Assembly: GCA_947568835.1 (NCBI GenBank)
Contig: OX387602.1
Location: forward strand, 10,033,021-10,097,020
Source: Protonemura montana
Taxonomy: Eukaryota; Arthropoda; Insecta; Plecoptera; Nemouridae
DNA: 64,000 nucleotides
Direction of reading: 5' to 3'
Position numbers and translations under genes: made by a program. Within the stretch, counting starts at the first letter, position 1. Every line of letters starts with the position of its first letter. The notes under the pieces are model-generated. The model did no database searches, was not told the DNA's origin, and was given only the letters and a program-made list of their open reading frames with translations. This document shows positions 38,340 to 50,639 of this stretch, piece after piece.

Positions 38340-39046
38340 GAGTAACGTTTTCCGTGGCTGGCGCTGTTTCATTCGCGTGGTGCGAGGGTAGCAGCGGTGT
38401 GGCATGGTGGAGGTGCCGTGATTGAAGCGGCGCGCAGTGATACTGAGCGCGGTGAGGTCGAGCGAGGTCTCCCCTCGACTCGGCGCGTCAGCCTATCGCG
38501 CGTGGGAAATAGTTCGCGTCGAGTTCCCGCATTTTCGCACGGGGGTTTATGAGAGATGAATCATTGCTGTCATAATTTAAATTACAGGTAGTTTTTTTTT
38601 TATCATCAACGGTGAAGCGTGTTTGGCTAAAAGTAATTTTAGAATAGATTTTTTTTCTTGGTCGACTAGCAGCGGATTTTATTAAAATCCTTCCAATCGA
38701 AGTTTTAAGGTATACAATATCTAGGTATATCTATATATATGTATTCAGTCTGGGGACAGTACTTTGTTCGTAAATTGAAAGCGTGAATGTTCACCAATTC
38801 CAACCCTGTCGTCGCGTCTAGCTCATCGCGAAATCCAATCTCAGGCAGGCCAGCTTCTACGGGCTGGGAAGCTGTGACGACCATTACAGCAAGAACCTAA
38901 CGGAAATTGAGCGCAGGTCTAACGCATTTGGTTCTTCGTTTCGAGCCCGAGCCCGTACCCCCTCGTACGGCGTGAACGCGCCAAACTGCGCACGCTATCT
39001 CTCCGCGAGGAACGCTGCTCGCCACGATCCGTCGACGCTGCCGTGC
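38340..39046 (+). promoter_or_regulatory. GC/CpG-rich upstream region
   Basis: CpG-dense blocks at about 38340-38560 and 38930-39045 stand out from the AT-rich surroundings and lead straight into a TATA/initiator pair. The region includes palindromic TCGACTCG/CGAGCG-type clusters. This suggests the proximal regulatory region of a host transcription unit reading to the right. No transcript can be traced from sequence alone. Confidence 0.4.
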
Positions 39047-39081
39047 TATATATACCTCACACTTGCGAGCGTGTCATTTGG
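39047..39081 (+). promoter_or_regulatory. TATA box plus initiator
   Basis: TATATATA at 39047-39054 is followed by TCATTT at 39074-39079, a perfect arthropod initiator (TCAKTY). With A at 39076 as +1, the TATA box begins at -29, close to the standard -31/-30. No downstream promoter element is seen at +28. Confidence 0.5.
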
Positions 39082-39960
39082 ACGGAGAAAACAAGTAGAA
39101 TCCAATCGGGCGAAGTGAAACGGAAAGAAAATCTAAAAGTGTATTAGAAAACGCGTTCACATACAGCAAACGCAAGCGTATTGCATAGTAATTTGATGTT
39201 GCTAGTCTGCATCCCCAATTGTAATTGCAAGCGTGATCTGTACTCAACCCAAAATAATTAGAAATTCGAAAAGGAATTCCATGGAAACTAGCGTTTTGTT
39301 CGATATAACGGCAATGACGACGGAAATATTTTATCAATACATCGATTTTGTCACCGCACTTAATTTATTTACCATACACCTCGTCAGTTCTAATGAATTC
39401 GACCAACAAAGAAGCAATGGCATGGCGCTCACAATAGCGCACAGCTATATTGGATAACGACAAAACTCCACCACCTCATTTTCTGACCATCGCCAACAAT
39501 TTCGCATTGTGCTTTTCCACTCGACTGGGATCAGAAATTCAGTCGCGTTTTTTCCTTCTCATCCACGCCACGGCGTCTCCGAATCGATGTCTTGTTTTCT
39601 TCTCCCTTTTCGGAGGGCTACCATTGCTCATCCGCATTTCTGTTTCACGCGCTCTTCATCCTTCTATCGCTCTCCGCACACCGGCTTCCTATTTCTTTAT
39701 CATCTGTGTCCTCTTCGCTCTGATGGTGCGCCGCGGTGCGCTGCGCGAACCTCGCAGTCTCATAGCTGCCGGGAATCGATCCGCAAGCAGCGGCGGCAGT
39801 CGCCGGCCGAGAGCTGATGGTCGTCGCGTGGCGCGAATACTAAACCGAACACATGCCCAGTCGCCCTCGCCGCTACGATTCAGGGCGCAGCGGGGACCTA
39901 GGCGGCAGGGTGGCAGGGATAATGCCGATCACCTGGCTGGCTTACAATTTTAGAGAGACG
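39082..39960 (+). other. Possible 5' leader or first exon of an unknown transcript
   Basis: Downstream of the TATA/initiator pair are a short frame from an ATG at 39196 (21 codons), another at 39281-39457 (58 codons, starting METSVLFDITAM) and a longer frame across 39450-39953 that is open mainly because the DNA there is GC-rich. None shows a known domain. The sequence could be a long untranslated leader, as is common for developmental genes in insects. Confidence 0.25.
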
Positions 39961-40045
39961 GCATTTTCTGAGTGTGTTTCCTATGGTTTTAGCATTGGGT
40001 TTTTAGTTAGTGAGAGTCACAGCGCTAATGTTTTACTGTCAGCCA

Positions 40046-40300
40046 ATTAAACGAGCCTCGTACACTTATTAACGGTTGTGACCACCCGATGGTGTTTGCG
40101 GCTGTCGTTTTAGTGAGACTCAAAATATCGATACATGATTAATCGTTGGAGTTTGCACAAAATACTTAATAGCGAGTAAACTGCAAAAAATAATCTCTTA
40201 GCTTTCTTAGTGACGGTGACACCATCTTTGAGCGACCACCATATTTGTTAGTATAGAAGTTATCAGTCGGTATTTTTCGTGAAGTCAGCTTAAAATTAGC
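40046..40300 (+). repeat. Local repeat family A, diverged copy 2
   Basis: This stretch aligns along its length with the copies at 41.7 and 53.2 kb: AAACGAGCCTCG, GACCACCCGATGGTGTTTGCGG, GACTCAAAATATCGATACAT, GCGAGTAAACTGCAAAAAAT and the right end CGTGAAGTCAGCTTAAAATTAGCGCT all have counterparts there. It is more diverged than the other two. Confidence 0.65.
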
Positions 40301-41718
40301 GCTGAGACTTGAACTTAACCTAAAAACCAATTTTTTTTAGCTGAAAGCTTCTGTATCGATGGTTTTAGTAAACAGTGACCAAACACGTGATATTTAAGAG
40401 CAACACAAAAACTATCAATCAACATTTGATAATCATAAGATCCTTACTATCTTGCCAGCTCCTTGTGTGGCCGCCATTGGATAGTTTTCCCGAGATAACC
40501 TTACATAAATTAAATGACAGAAATAATGAATAATTATCTGTTTTCCGTCCATGTACATATCTTAACAATCGAAATGGTATGAGCCAACTATTGGTATGCA
40601 GTGTGCTTGAGGAAGCTTCGTACATAATTACAAATAATATTGCGTTTGGCTTTCGTGATTTCTTTCTCTCTCTCTTGTCAGTACTCGCGTGTTCATCGCT
40701 GGTTCTTTTACCTTGATCCTTGTGTCCAGACTCCAGAGAATCACGATGTGTCCCTTCTGGACCCTGCTTGCTGGTCGGTGCCTGTCGAGACGTTAAGTGG
40801 ACAGGTCCCTGTTAAAGATTTTTAGAGACTCTGAAGTTTGCACAGTTCTGCACATTCTCCTGGGAAATGCTTGGTATAACCCAAACAAATTTATTTTTAA
40901 CTAGGTATAGAATGATCATTTTCTGTGTTTTTGACCAAACCTTCAGTCTATAATCGAAAATATTCTTACGAAAGCTTGGAACTGGACTTCTGCATAATTT
41001 TTAAATAAGGTTACAAACATAGGACCTGATTAAAAAATCTGCAAAATATAAAGCGCATGGAAAAGCTATGTACTCGGATTTCCCTAAGATAATAATTTTC
41101 ACTGCCAACTTTGAAGATAAAAAATATTTAGAAGCGTGTGAGATTCAATGGTAGATTCAACTTTTTGTGGTCAAGAAGATTCCGAAATCGCCTGTCAGAG
41201 CTCCTAAAATCTGCTTTCTTCTGAATACCACTGGTATAAATTACATTTGGCTAGCATTGTATCTCATATATTTCCCAACTCACACAAGCACGAGCACAAA
41301 TGAAAGCAATTTATGAATATAATGTTGGGACATATGGCACCATAGGTAGACAATAAACTATCGGAACTTTTTTATATATAAATAGTAATGATTAATTTAT
41401 AACAACGCGCAACATTTCTACCTGGCTAGAGTTTACCATTTTTCCTGATGTAATAACTGAATTGATATAAATATTTTTATCTTACAATCTATCATTTACT
41501 TCGGATGAGACTTGGATACAAGAAACCAGCAAGTTAAGCCTTTTTCTAGATCTAATGGGCAGTCTTTGGTGTTAGTAATTAACTAAATCTAAGCAAAATA
41601 TTTGTGTTCTACAAATGTAGTGATTAGAAATGTTAGATAATGTATCAAACAACGACCGCATACACCAGAGTAGCATCAATCCAAAGAGTTTATACGTAAA
41701 GTCAGATGGCCAGAGTTG
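40301..41718. other. No gene supported
   Basis: AT-rich sequence between two copies of repeat family A. An ATG-poor frame near 40640-40825 shows no motif. Confidence 0.55.
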
Positions 41719-42030
41719 ATGTTAAGCTTTCTGCTGAGCAAACGAGCCGGCAACACGTGGTAACAGTAGGTGCCACCCGATAACGCTTGCGGCAGTCCTT
41801 TAAAACAAACATTACAAGTTACTAATTGCGTCTCAAAATATCAGCACATTTATCAATCATTAAGTTAAGCATTTATACATATTGATTCAGCGTTAAACCA
41901 GTCTCAAATGCGAGTAATCTGCAAGAAATAAGAAATGTCTGAACACTCTTAAGACAATCCGTTTTTTGTCGATTAAGAAGCCATTTGATGGCCATTTTTC
42001 GCGAAGACAGTTTAACATTGGCGCTATGGC
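41719..42030 (+). repeat. Local repeat family A, copy 3
   Basis: Begins ATGTTAAGCTTTCTGCTGAG and contains AACGAGCCGGCAACACGTGG, GGTGCCACCCG, GTCTCAAATGCGAGTAATCT and the right end CGCGAAGACAGTTTAACATT. About 310 bp long, it covers the same span as the 53.2 kb copy. I see no terminal inverted repeats, target duplication, A/B boxes or coding sequence. It is dispersed, not tandem. Confidence 0.8.
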
Positions 42031-44928
42031 GCCCAATAATATCAAAACTATAAGTTACACAAATTACAGAGCACACGCTGCTCATCGTAGGGAATTAGCA
42101 ATATATTTCGAAATTCACATTAATTTTTCAAAAGTATTTTGCTGTATCAAATCAATAAGACCTTGAATGGAACCATATATATATATATTCCTTTTGCTTT
42201 CGGTTTTCTACGGAGGCTTTCTCGGAGGTAAGGAGTGCCGCTGTCTATGCCTTATGGACACTCTCGAACAAGGATAGGTAACAAACAGGTAAATGCATTT
42301 GATAATAAGTGCAGCACCAACCTATCTGCAGCAACACAACAGATGCATTCCTTCGCATCTCCTGCATTGTCTCTGCATGCAGTTTTTATCTGAGTGCAAC
42401 GGCGGTGGCGGCATCGTCTATGCTGTGCATTCAAGTTGTTAGAGCGAATGGCGAACGAAGTGGGTGTATGATTGCCTTGCCGAGGCCAGTTCTCTGCGTA
42501 GAATCAAGCTAAGAAATCATGGCACAAGGTGAAGAAATAACTTAGACGCTTTATAACACTTGGGTCCGTTTGTTCTGACTCCATGAGGACATATTATGAC
42601 GTTGTTTGCATTTCAGCGAGAAGACAATGGCAGAGAACTACTGCGTGCACGTCGCATTTTCGGCCTCGCGAATCTCTGTGTTATATATATTTCGTGAAAA
42701 TATTTGGTATCCTAAAAGCTTGTCTCAGAAGAGCGATTTTATTGTCGGCTTCTTGTTTTTATTTGAACTATTAGATCGAACCTCCAAAAGAATTTCTTGC
42801 CCACAAGGTCGTCCAAAATCAGCACCTAAACGCCACCGAATTATCGGTAAAACCAGTATGAAATTTGTAATTACATTACACGGTAAGCTAATTGATAATA
42901 ATATGTATTAGCTTTTATAAGAGGACAATGACTGCTTGAGCATGCTGAAGTAGCTAAGTACATAATTTCAAAGTCTTTAAAAACTTTGTTCGTTTACCAA
43001 GAATCGGCAGCAAACCGACGCTGCGATTTCATTTTGCTTCACATAGAATTCTGCTATATAATATCTAAAAAGAGGGGTGCAGGGGTCGTGAGAAATTAGA
43101 AGGGGGGAGGGATGCAGTGGTACTGCCACTGGTTTTGTTGTACTCATGAGAATGCTCCCGAGTAGAGCAGCGTCGGTTCGGTTCCCTTGTAAACCGACGG
43201 TCGGCGTCCCGACGCGAAGCGCCGACCCGAAGGAAGCCGAGAGCAGCCGAAAGGGACGTATTGATTAGTAAATGTGTGGTGTCGCGCACACCAAGTCAAC
43301 AAATGAAGACGTGCTTGCAAAGGATGCTGCTCAAGTGGAAGAGGGATGACCACATGCTGGTGGACAAGAAAAGGACAAAGATGACATCAGAGCGGGCTTT
43401 ATTTGTGGACAAGTTAGTGCAGGGATCGTGCTGCTTGTCTGCTTGTTAAAAGCATATGCAACAGTGACAGAGCATGGATATGGAAGGAATAAGAGGATGA
43501 GATGAAGATGGTAGGTGCAGGAAGAGTTTAGGGGCTTTTGGTCTTGACAGCTTTGTTTATTATCAGCGATGGGAATAATTTAACAAGTTTCTTTTGATGT
43601 AAATTGTTAATCCTTGCCATAAGTCAACATTTTCTGATCGAAGTGAGTTTAAATCATATTTAAACGAAACAACTCCTTTTAGCAATTATCTTTATTCACA
43701 ACAAAATTTTAAAAATTATCAAAATTGTTCATTGTTCAACGTCTTTTAAATAAACCCTTTTGGAATTCTGAGATATTGCAAATTCCCATAGAAATAACTC
43801 ATGGCTACCTACGCCATGGTGAACACGAATGAAAAGGTAAATCAGACTCGTGCACGTCAGGAGTTTCCTCTCAATGATTGAACCACGAGGGAAGATTAAA
43901 CACAAAAGGTTGCATTTCACGAAACTCATCCCGGCAACTACGGAGATACTCGGCGACTCGTCTCCTCTCTCTGGAGTGAACGAGGAAAATGTAGATTTAA
44001 CTTCTCGGGGTGCACTACCTTTCTTTCGTGGCGGGGGCGGCGGACAGAGACGGTTTCCCCGCGCTCCCTCCACAACCACAGGAGCGACTGGGAGAGAGGT
44101 AATGGGGGGGGTAGCTTGACCCAACGCTAGGGGTTCCGGAAGGCAACGGGCTATGATGAAGGCGCAAGAGAGACGCCACTAGGATGTGGCATTTATTGTA
44201 TCGGGAAGAGAAGGAGAGTGAGATGGAGGGCGCGAAGATGGGCGAGAGGGAGAAGATGTGAATAAGCACACTCAAAAACAGGGATGTCGAAATTTTCAGA
44301 GAAAATTTGCTAACGTTGACAGTGTAATAGATTTATTGGTGGAAATATCTAGTCGCTTTGTTCAGATTTTGAATAATGACCACGGTTAGATTGTGTCGCC
44401 AGACTTTGACAAACTAGAAAAGTGAGCGGCGAGATCAGAAACTAGATCAATGGATGCTACACAATTCCTAACGCTCTTTTCTTTTCGTTGTGATGCGAAA
44501 ACGGGGAAAAGTTTTCCCTCCTCAAAAGTTACTTCCGTAATTGGCCTACTTTACGTGATCCGCTATTCGTCACGACTGTTCGGTCGGTATCATTGAACTC
44601 TCCAGTACCATGGCGTTCCCACCCCTGCCCACGGACACGTGAGGATTCGACGGGAAAGGGGTTGAATATAGCCGAGGAAAAGGATAAAGCAATAACAAGA
44701 AGTATGCAAGTGAGATGAAATAAAGGAAAGATGTTTTAGATGAAGAGAGATGCAATTTGGCAAGAAAGAATAATGTGTAGGAGGGTTTGTGTGTGTGGCT
44801 AGGGGTTGGGGACGAAGGGGAGGGGGTAGTCTATGTTATGTGTTTCGCTAATGCGGATGCCTCCCTATTGCGCGGCTCTACTCACTGTATTTACCCCCTT
44901 ACAATGGCATTTCCACGCTGGCGGCAGC
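42031..44928. other. No gene supported
   Basis: A short (TA)n run lies at about 42176-42189. At 43113-43131 a small inverted CAGTGG...CCACTG occurs. GC-rich blocks at about 43150-43250 and 44010-44110 show no gene. Confidence 0.5.
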
Positions 44929-44948
44929 GTCGGCGTCGGCGTCGGCGG
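44929..44948 (+). repeat. Short (CGTCGG)n repeat
   Basis: About three GTCGGC units in a GC-rich region upstream of the 45.9 kb promoter. Confidence 0.8.
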
Positions 44949-45854
44949 AGAAGGAGAGAAAGCCCGACGCCAAGAGCTGGCTGCGTAATCAGCTCCCGGC
45001 TGCGCATGCTTGGGTCGTCCTGTTGCTCCTGTTCGTCGTCAGATTATTCATTTGGGAGCGAGCGAGATAGGTGGCGGGATAGAGGGATTTGAGGGGAGGG
45101 GGGTGGGGGGGAGGAGCGTTGCATAGCATCGGGACGGGAGAGAAATGGGAAGAGAGAGCCAGCCACTCTGGCCGGCGGACTCTATGTGAGCAGCGGCATG
45201 CGATCCTGGGGGTCGCGGGGATTGGTGACAGATACAGTCATGAGAAGGCTTATACCACCACAATGGATAATCTATGTTTACAAAAAGAAATGGGTCGTCG
45301 GTCGCGTTTTGTGACGCGGATATAGAAGGACTGCGATTGGTTGTTTAACGCATTGATTGCGAATCAACTGCGGATTGAACCTATACGACACGTTGGCAAA
45401 TAAAAAAGTTTGACTTGTTTCGAGCTTTGAATGGGAATATTTATTGAAAACTTTACGATTATTGAACTTGCGGGGGCTATGAAAAAAAAAACAGGCGAGC
45501 ATTGTTAGAGTTCCTAAATTCCACGCGACCAAAACTATTTTACGAGTTGGTCCAATTTTATTTCACGCAAATCGTCGCGGCTAGTAAACAAGGAAAAACA
45601 ATTTTCCCCTTAATTTCCTTTCTGCGGGTTCGTCGCACCAACGCGTCAGTTTGTTACAAGCGGTGTTTTAATCGACGCCGAATGCATGAACCGGAATGTT
45701 ATTCTACGGAACGTTAGAACGAATCTCTTAATAATTTTCTTTAACTCGGTTGATTCACTGAGCATTTAATAGCTTGTTATGATCTTCTTGGAGGTCGATT
45801 GACACTGCTGGCAGAGACGGCGTTTGGCGTCGCAGCGCGCTCCCAGATAGCGTC

Positions 45855-45905
45855 GCGGCGGCGGCGGCGGCGGCGGCGGCGGTGGCGACGACGGCGACGA
45901 CGGCG
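45855..45905 (+). repeat. (CGG)n followed by (CGACGA)n microsatellite
   Basis: Eight to nine uninterrupted GGC triplets pass into GGCGACGAC units. They lie just upstream of the TATA box at 45917. GC-rich triplet repeats at promoters are length-variable and may affect expression. Confidence 0.9.
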
Positions 45906-45916
45906 GTAGCAGACTC

Positions 45917-45950
45917 TATATAAACGCACAAATTACGACGCCCAGTGTGT
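45917..45950 (+). promoter_or_regulatory. TATA box with initiator-like CCAGTG
   Basis: TATATAAA at 45917-45924 is followed by CCCAGTGTG. With A at 45944 as +1 the TATA starts at -27. The promoter is preceded by about 100 bp of extremely GC-rich DNA. The first downstream ATG (45995) gives only 10 codons, so the transcript, if real, must be spliced or non-coding. Confidence 0.45.
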
Positions 45951-46255
45951 TATACCAATTGGCCGTGCCGATCTAGCACGAACTTGTGCGACCCCTGCAT
46001 GTACAGTGGCGGCACGACAGGTTCCTCCTGAAACAGAATCCTTATGACATGAAACAACTTTGTCTTCGTATAAACAAAATTGAATATCACTGGGATTTAA
46101 GAATCAGCTCGTTGACCACTTTACGACACATCACTGAGGCATTTTTCATTTTCCCGAAACACACGCCCCTGTTTCGGGTACCTTTCAACTCTAGTCGAGG
46201 GTATCATAAACATGTCCAAGGACGCGATTGTTTGCTGTGCTAGAGTCCTATCCGC

Positions 46256-46382
46256 GAGAGCCAGTGGACTCTCCCCTGCAATGCTACCAACTCAAGAATG
46301 AACTTTCAGTTTTTAAAACTGATTGTTGGCCTGCATGTCACACCAAAACGACCGGTGGCGCCTCTGCCGGGAAAGTATGTTC
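46256..46382 (+). mobile_element. MITE family B, copy 2 (about 127 bp)
   Basis: It starts GAGAGCCAGTGGAC, has CAATGCTACCAACTCAAGAATG near the left and CCTGCATGTCAC, CCAAAACGACCGGTGGCGCC and GTATGTTC at the right. These are the same left and right ends as at 25.8 kb, but the roughly 290-bp middle is missing. The TA flanks are not preserved. Confidence 0.7.
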
Positions 46383-46821
46383 AGTCGCTTGATAGGTTAC
46401 CAGTGGTGTGCCGTGGATAAACCAACAGGGGAATAAATCGGGTTAAAAAGTGTCACTGGTCGTAAAAAAAAAAGTTGAATGCATAGTGTCAACGTAAATG
46501 CCCCTATTATCGGAGTCACTACTTTCATTGTGCCCCCGTAAAGCTTCTTTGTGAATTGAGCCATGGCGTCGATTCATGGATTCAAGGGAAGGGAAGAGAT
46601 TCCCTTGATTTCCTTCATTCCCTTACTGAAGCAAACTGGGTTGCCGAGGCTCTCGGAAGTGGTATATTTTTGCGCCAAGTTTAGATTGAATTAAGAAATC
46701 CGCGTTGTTACAAACTAGAAATTTACACAAATGGATTGTTGAGCGACAAAAACAAATAGTCAATTACATAATTGTGAATAATACAAAAGAAAAATATAAC
46801 ACTTTAGTTATTATGAGCTAG
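46383..46821. other. No recognisable feature
   Basis: Mixed to AT-rich sequence between the MITE copy and the tRNA-like element. Confidence 0.55.
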
Positions 46822-46921
46822 ACTGGAAAAATGTGCAACCGAACCGGGACACGAACCCGGGACCTCCCAATTGCTGGTCGGTGCTCTTCCAACTGAGTTG
46901 TCCGGGCACACATATTCCAGT
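46822..46921 (-). mobile_element. tRNA-like element inside an inverted repeat
   Basis: On the minus strand, ACTCAGTTGGAAGAG (A box, 46884-46898) and GGTTCGTGTCC (B box, 46847-46857) are spaced as in a tRNA. The acceptor arms continue outward into an inverted repeat: ACTGGAATATGTGTGCC on one side and GCACATTTTTCCAGT on the other, giving a stem about twice the normal acceptor length. The anticodon arm pairs poorly, so a working tRNA is unlikely. It may be a tRNA pseudogene, a SINE head or a polymerase III-transcribed hairpin RNA. Confidence 0.6.
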
Positions 46922-49900
46922 TTTCGCGGGGGGTGGAATAAGGGATTCATTTAAGGGGAAAGAGGCCGAGGCGACTCGTAATGACGAGTTCTTAGCAACT
47001 CTTTGATGAGATGCTAATTCAATGACCACAGGACAGAACGTCTGTCGCCATTCCTCGAATCTCGTTTTGAATCTTATATTATATAATTCTATTCTGAAGT
47101 CTAGGGGAATCAATGATTGCCTTGATTTCATGGACTGCACGCCCCTGTGGGTTACATATCGGAGCCACTCTCAATGTGCCTGTATAGTCCACACGCCACT
47201 TGTAGACAGACTGACTGCTTGATTCCATTTGCCAACAAGCTGTGTATTTTAGTGTTACGATCATGTGACGATTTGTCGGAATGCGCGAGCTTGTTACGCT
47301 TGCGCAATTACCTACTAGTATTAAGAAACACCCATCGGCTAAATGGGCACAAAAATTATGACAGTATTTCTATGATTTTTCTCCAGTTAAAAATCGCGTG
47401 ATTAAAGAAAGGTAACTGGCTTAACACAGTTGATGTCAACACATCATTTTGAAGCTAATATTCTTGTCGTTTTCTAAACCGAACAATGCCATTTCACTCA
47501 ATTATTATACGTTGACATGTGCCAAAGAGCGCAGAGCATTCCAGTAAAAAAAAAAACTGTCGTGTAAATGGACTTCTCGACATAAATCCTTGTTTTCAAA
47601 ATTGCCTAACAGCCGCATACCTATAATGAACACGAACACGCAACAATCAGAATAAAATGCTTTCGTTTCAAATAGTTACCTCTGCGCATATTTTTGTTTT
47701 TTAATAATCATCATTTCTAGTTGTGATTCTTTGGCCATTAGTCGTGTTCTTAAACAATATTACGAATCATGCGTTATGTTTGCGCGGTTGGTTCTTTGGT
47801 GATTGTACACAATCATCAACAGGTGATGGCGAGACTGACAGGTAGTCTAATGTGGCAGGTGGCATTCATCATCTTCACCACCAGTACAGCATCCGTCGCC
47901 TTGTCATCTCGTCTTCATATTTCTTACGCCGCGTCTTCTAAGACATAGCATTAGCGAACTTAGCGGGAGTCTCGTTACATTAGCTCTCGCCACCTAAGTG
48001 TTTGTAATTTTATAAGTAATCACGACATGTGGTATAGGCAATAAGATTTGTATCGACAGGTCGCGGTGTAAGATATAGTATAAGATATTGCTCGTTTGGA
48101 AAGGGGATGTGATATATACATGTGCGTATTTATTGTAAGATTAATTCGAAATGAACTCTTGAATCTTGATGAAATGGCTAGTAATATAGGAGTGATTGAT
48201 CGATATTTTTCTCGGAATTTGACCACAGGTGGGCTTCAATATTTAAGCAGCGTAACTAATCGATATTGAGCGGATAGTTTCGAGGTGATTTTGTGGATCT
48301 GAATGTCAAAGGCTTCTGGACATGCGTTATATTTTGAAGGTTTTTTTATTCAATTAAATCTACCCGCCCTCGTTCCTTCATTGGCGACAAAATCATTTCT
48401 GTCGTCGGTGTAGGAAAAGTCGATTTGACTCTATCAAATATTCATTTGTTCTGGTCTCCTCCTTCCGGTTAATGGCCCACGAGCCACATAACATTTTTGA
48501 TTATTCCAAAATTCTTTTACTAGCTATTGATTTTTATTATTTAATTGTATTGACATAAACTTTTTTTTACAATTCCATTCCCGTGCATTCAACAATAAAC
48601 AATTTAGTTTATAAAAATACCTGTTACCATTTTCCAGTCGTTATAGGACACTGAACATAATTGTATAAATCTGTTCAAGTAAAATATATATCCCTAAAAA
48701 AAATACAATTCATGTACTCTCTATATGACTTGTATGTTCAATTGCGATAATATTGACTGTCGGTTAAAAATTGAGAGTGTACAGGTTTCTTACAGTCATT
48801 TGTAGTGCAATAGCCATAGTATGTCTTTCTAAATACATTCAGTGACCTTTTTCACAATAAGAGCTTAAAATTAAATTCAGATTATGATTCATCTGCATAA
48901 TAGGTCACCATTTTATGAAAATTAAAATTAAATTGGTATTTCGTAGTTTAATTTCCAAACGTCAAACAAGTGCAGTACTAAACAAACGCGTAAATTAAAT
49001 TAACTTCTAGGTAAGGCGAGTTAAATTGGACCTCCGCTTAGTCAAAGCTAAAAATCCAAAGTCTTTACTCTCAAGTTTAAATCTTTGGATCAGTTTCAAA
49101 AGTTTTTAACCGGCTCATGCCTGTCAATGCAATATAAATATATTTATAAGGTTGCTATAGAAAATGGGCGAATAGGCTTCCGCTTGCACCCTTCGCGGTT
49201 GTATGTTTTGATAAAAGCACTCTAAGGTGTTCATTTCACCTCCCCCCACCCCCCTCACCGTTCGGGGTGGTCTCGTAATCGGGTTTAGGGCGAGTTAACC
49301 CTTTCAGGGTGGTTCAGGTTAATATAAGAGTTTGGTTTGAATAGCCCATAAGCCCAGCAATTTAACCGGGGGGCCAGATTAGAATAATGTAGCATTAACA
49401 CTAATGGAAGTATAAACTAATTGAACTTTAAAACCAGTTAGGTAAATTAGTTTCTTTGACAGTAACTAACCGAAGAAAGTCGGAACACAACGATGTCTTA
49501 CCCCAAGTGTACAAGAATAAATTCCTTGTTCATGTTGTATTACATGCTGACACTTCGAGATTGACAATCAATTACTTTCAAGTCAATGAGCGAGCGAGTT
49601 AAGACGGCGTTCGGTCCACGGAAACTGAAGGCGCCATTTACAACCCGTTGCCGTTGGCAAAGCAATGCGTCGTCAAATACAATCAAATTAGTAATGTGAT
49701 TTTGGGTGGTTTCCATGATTGGCATTCTCGCGAATAAGTACAAAGCTTTGACTCTGTAATAGCGTGACTGGCAGGTTTCGTTCTAGCTTTTCAAAGTATT
49801 TGGGTTAATTTTTTCAGCGAAATAAATAATGTGCTCTTTATTTAGGTGTTGCTTTCTTTTTGCAGATATTTCCAGAGCTCAAAATTGCTAGAACGGTCTG

Positions 49901-50639
49901 TGATTTTTTTTCACCATGCTACTCAAAATATGTGTTTTCCCCCCACACTCGCTTATGAAGCTGCATCGCAACCCTGTATCCAACCTTGCAAGTAAACGTT
50001 ATTTTCTTCCATTTGAAGCTTAGAAATACGAGAGTTTTCGTCACTTTTCGTCTACGAATCATAATGCAAATTATTTTAATTTAATAACTTGTTGTAAAAA
50101 TCCTCAATGACTAATGATTAACTGCGACGGTGCTGAACTCTACCCCGAGCTGCTAGCCTGTAGACACGACGTCACTTTCAAGTCGTTAGCGTCGGTCGGC
50201 GGTTTCGATTCGGTTTCTGTTGTGGCAACGCTTTTCCACGCAGCAAACTTTTCCATTCACTCGAGTGCCGCTTACAGTTTTCTTTGTGCGCCTCTCGTCT
50301 TTGATGATTCCGTGAACACTCATTCTCTTCTTGTCATTCAATAGCTTCTTTCAATTCTAGACCTCGTCTACCAAACGTTTCGATCGATAGACGAAGGCCA
50401 ATTTTTAAAGCATGTCACTCTTAAATTGTTGACATTAGAGCAAATGCTTCTAAGTTCCGACGGGTCTGACATGACAATTTGGTGGAGGTGCCGGGTTCAC
50501 ATTCGGAAACGTTCGTACTATTTCGATGGGGCTAGACGAAGCCAAACCTTTGTTGGAAAAACGTGAATAAAAATATATGCTCCACACTTTACTCTAGGCT
50601 ATGTCAACAGCAATCACGTGTATTTACTACATTCATCGA
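46922..50639. other. No gene supported over 3.7 kb
   Basis: Nothing is recognisable apart from a short inverted TGATTGT...ACAATCA at 47797-47812 and a C-rich run at 49240-49258. At 50481-50493 is GGTGGAGGTGCCG, a 13-mer recurring in the window; see findings. Confidence 0.5.

Noticed and set aside
39450-39953. 167-codon plus frame downstream of the candidate promoter
   Set aside because: GC-rich DNA depletes stop codons, two other frames are also open there, and the product has no motif. Kept only as part of a possible leader.
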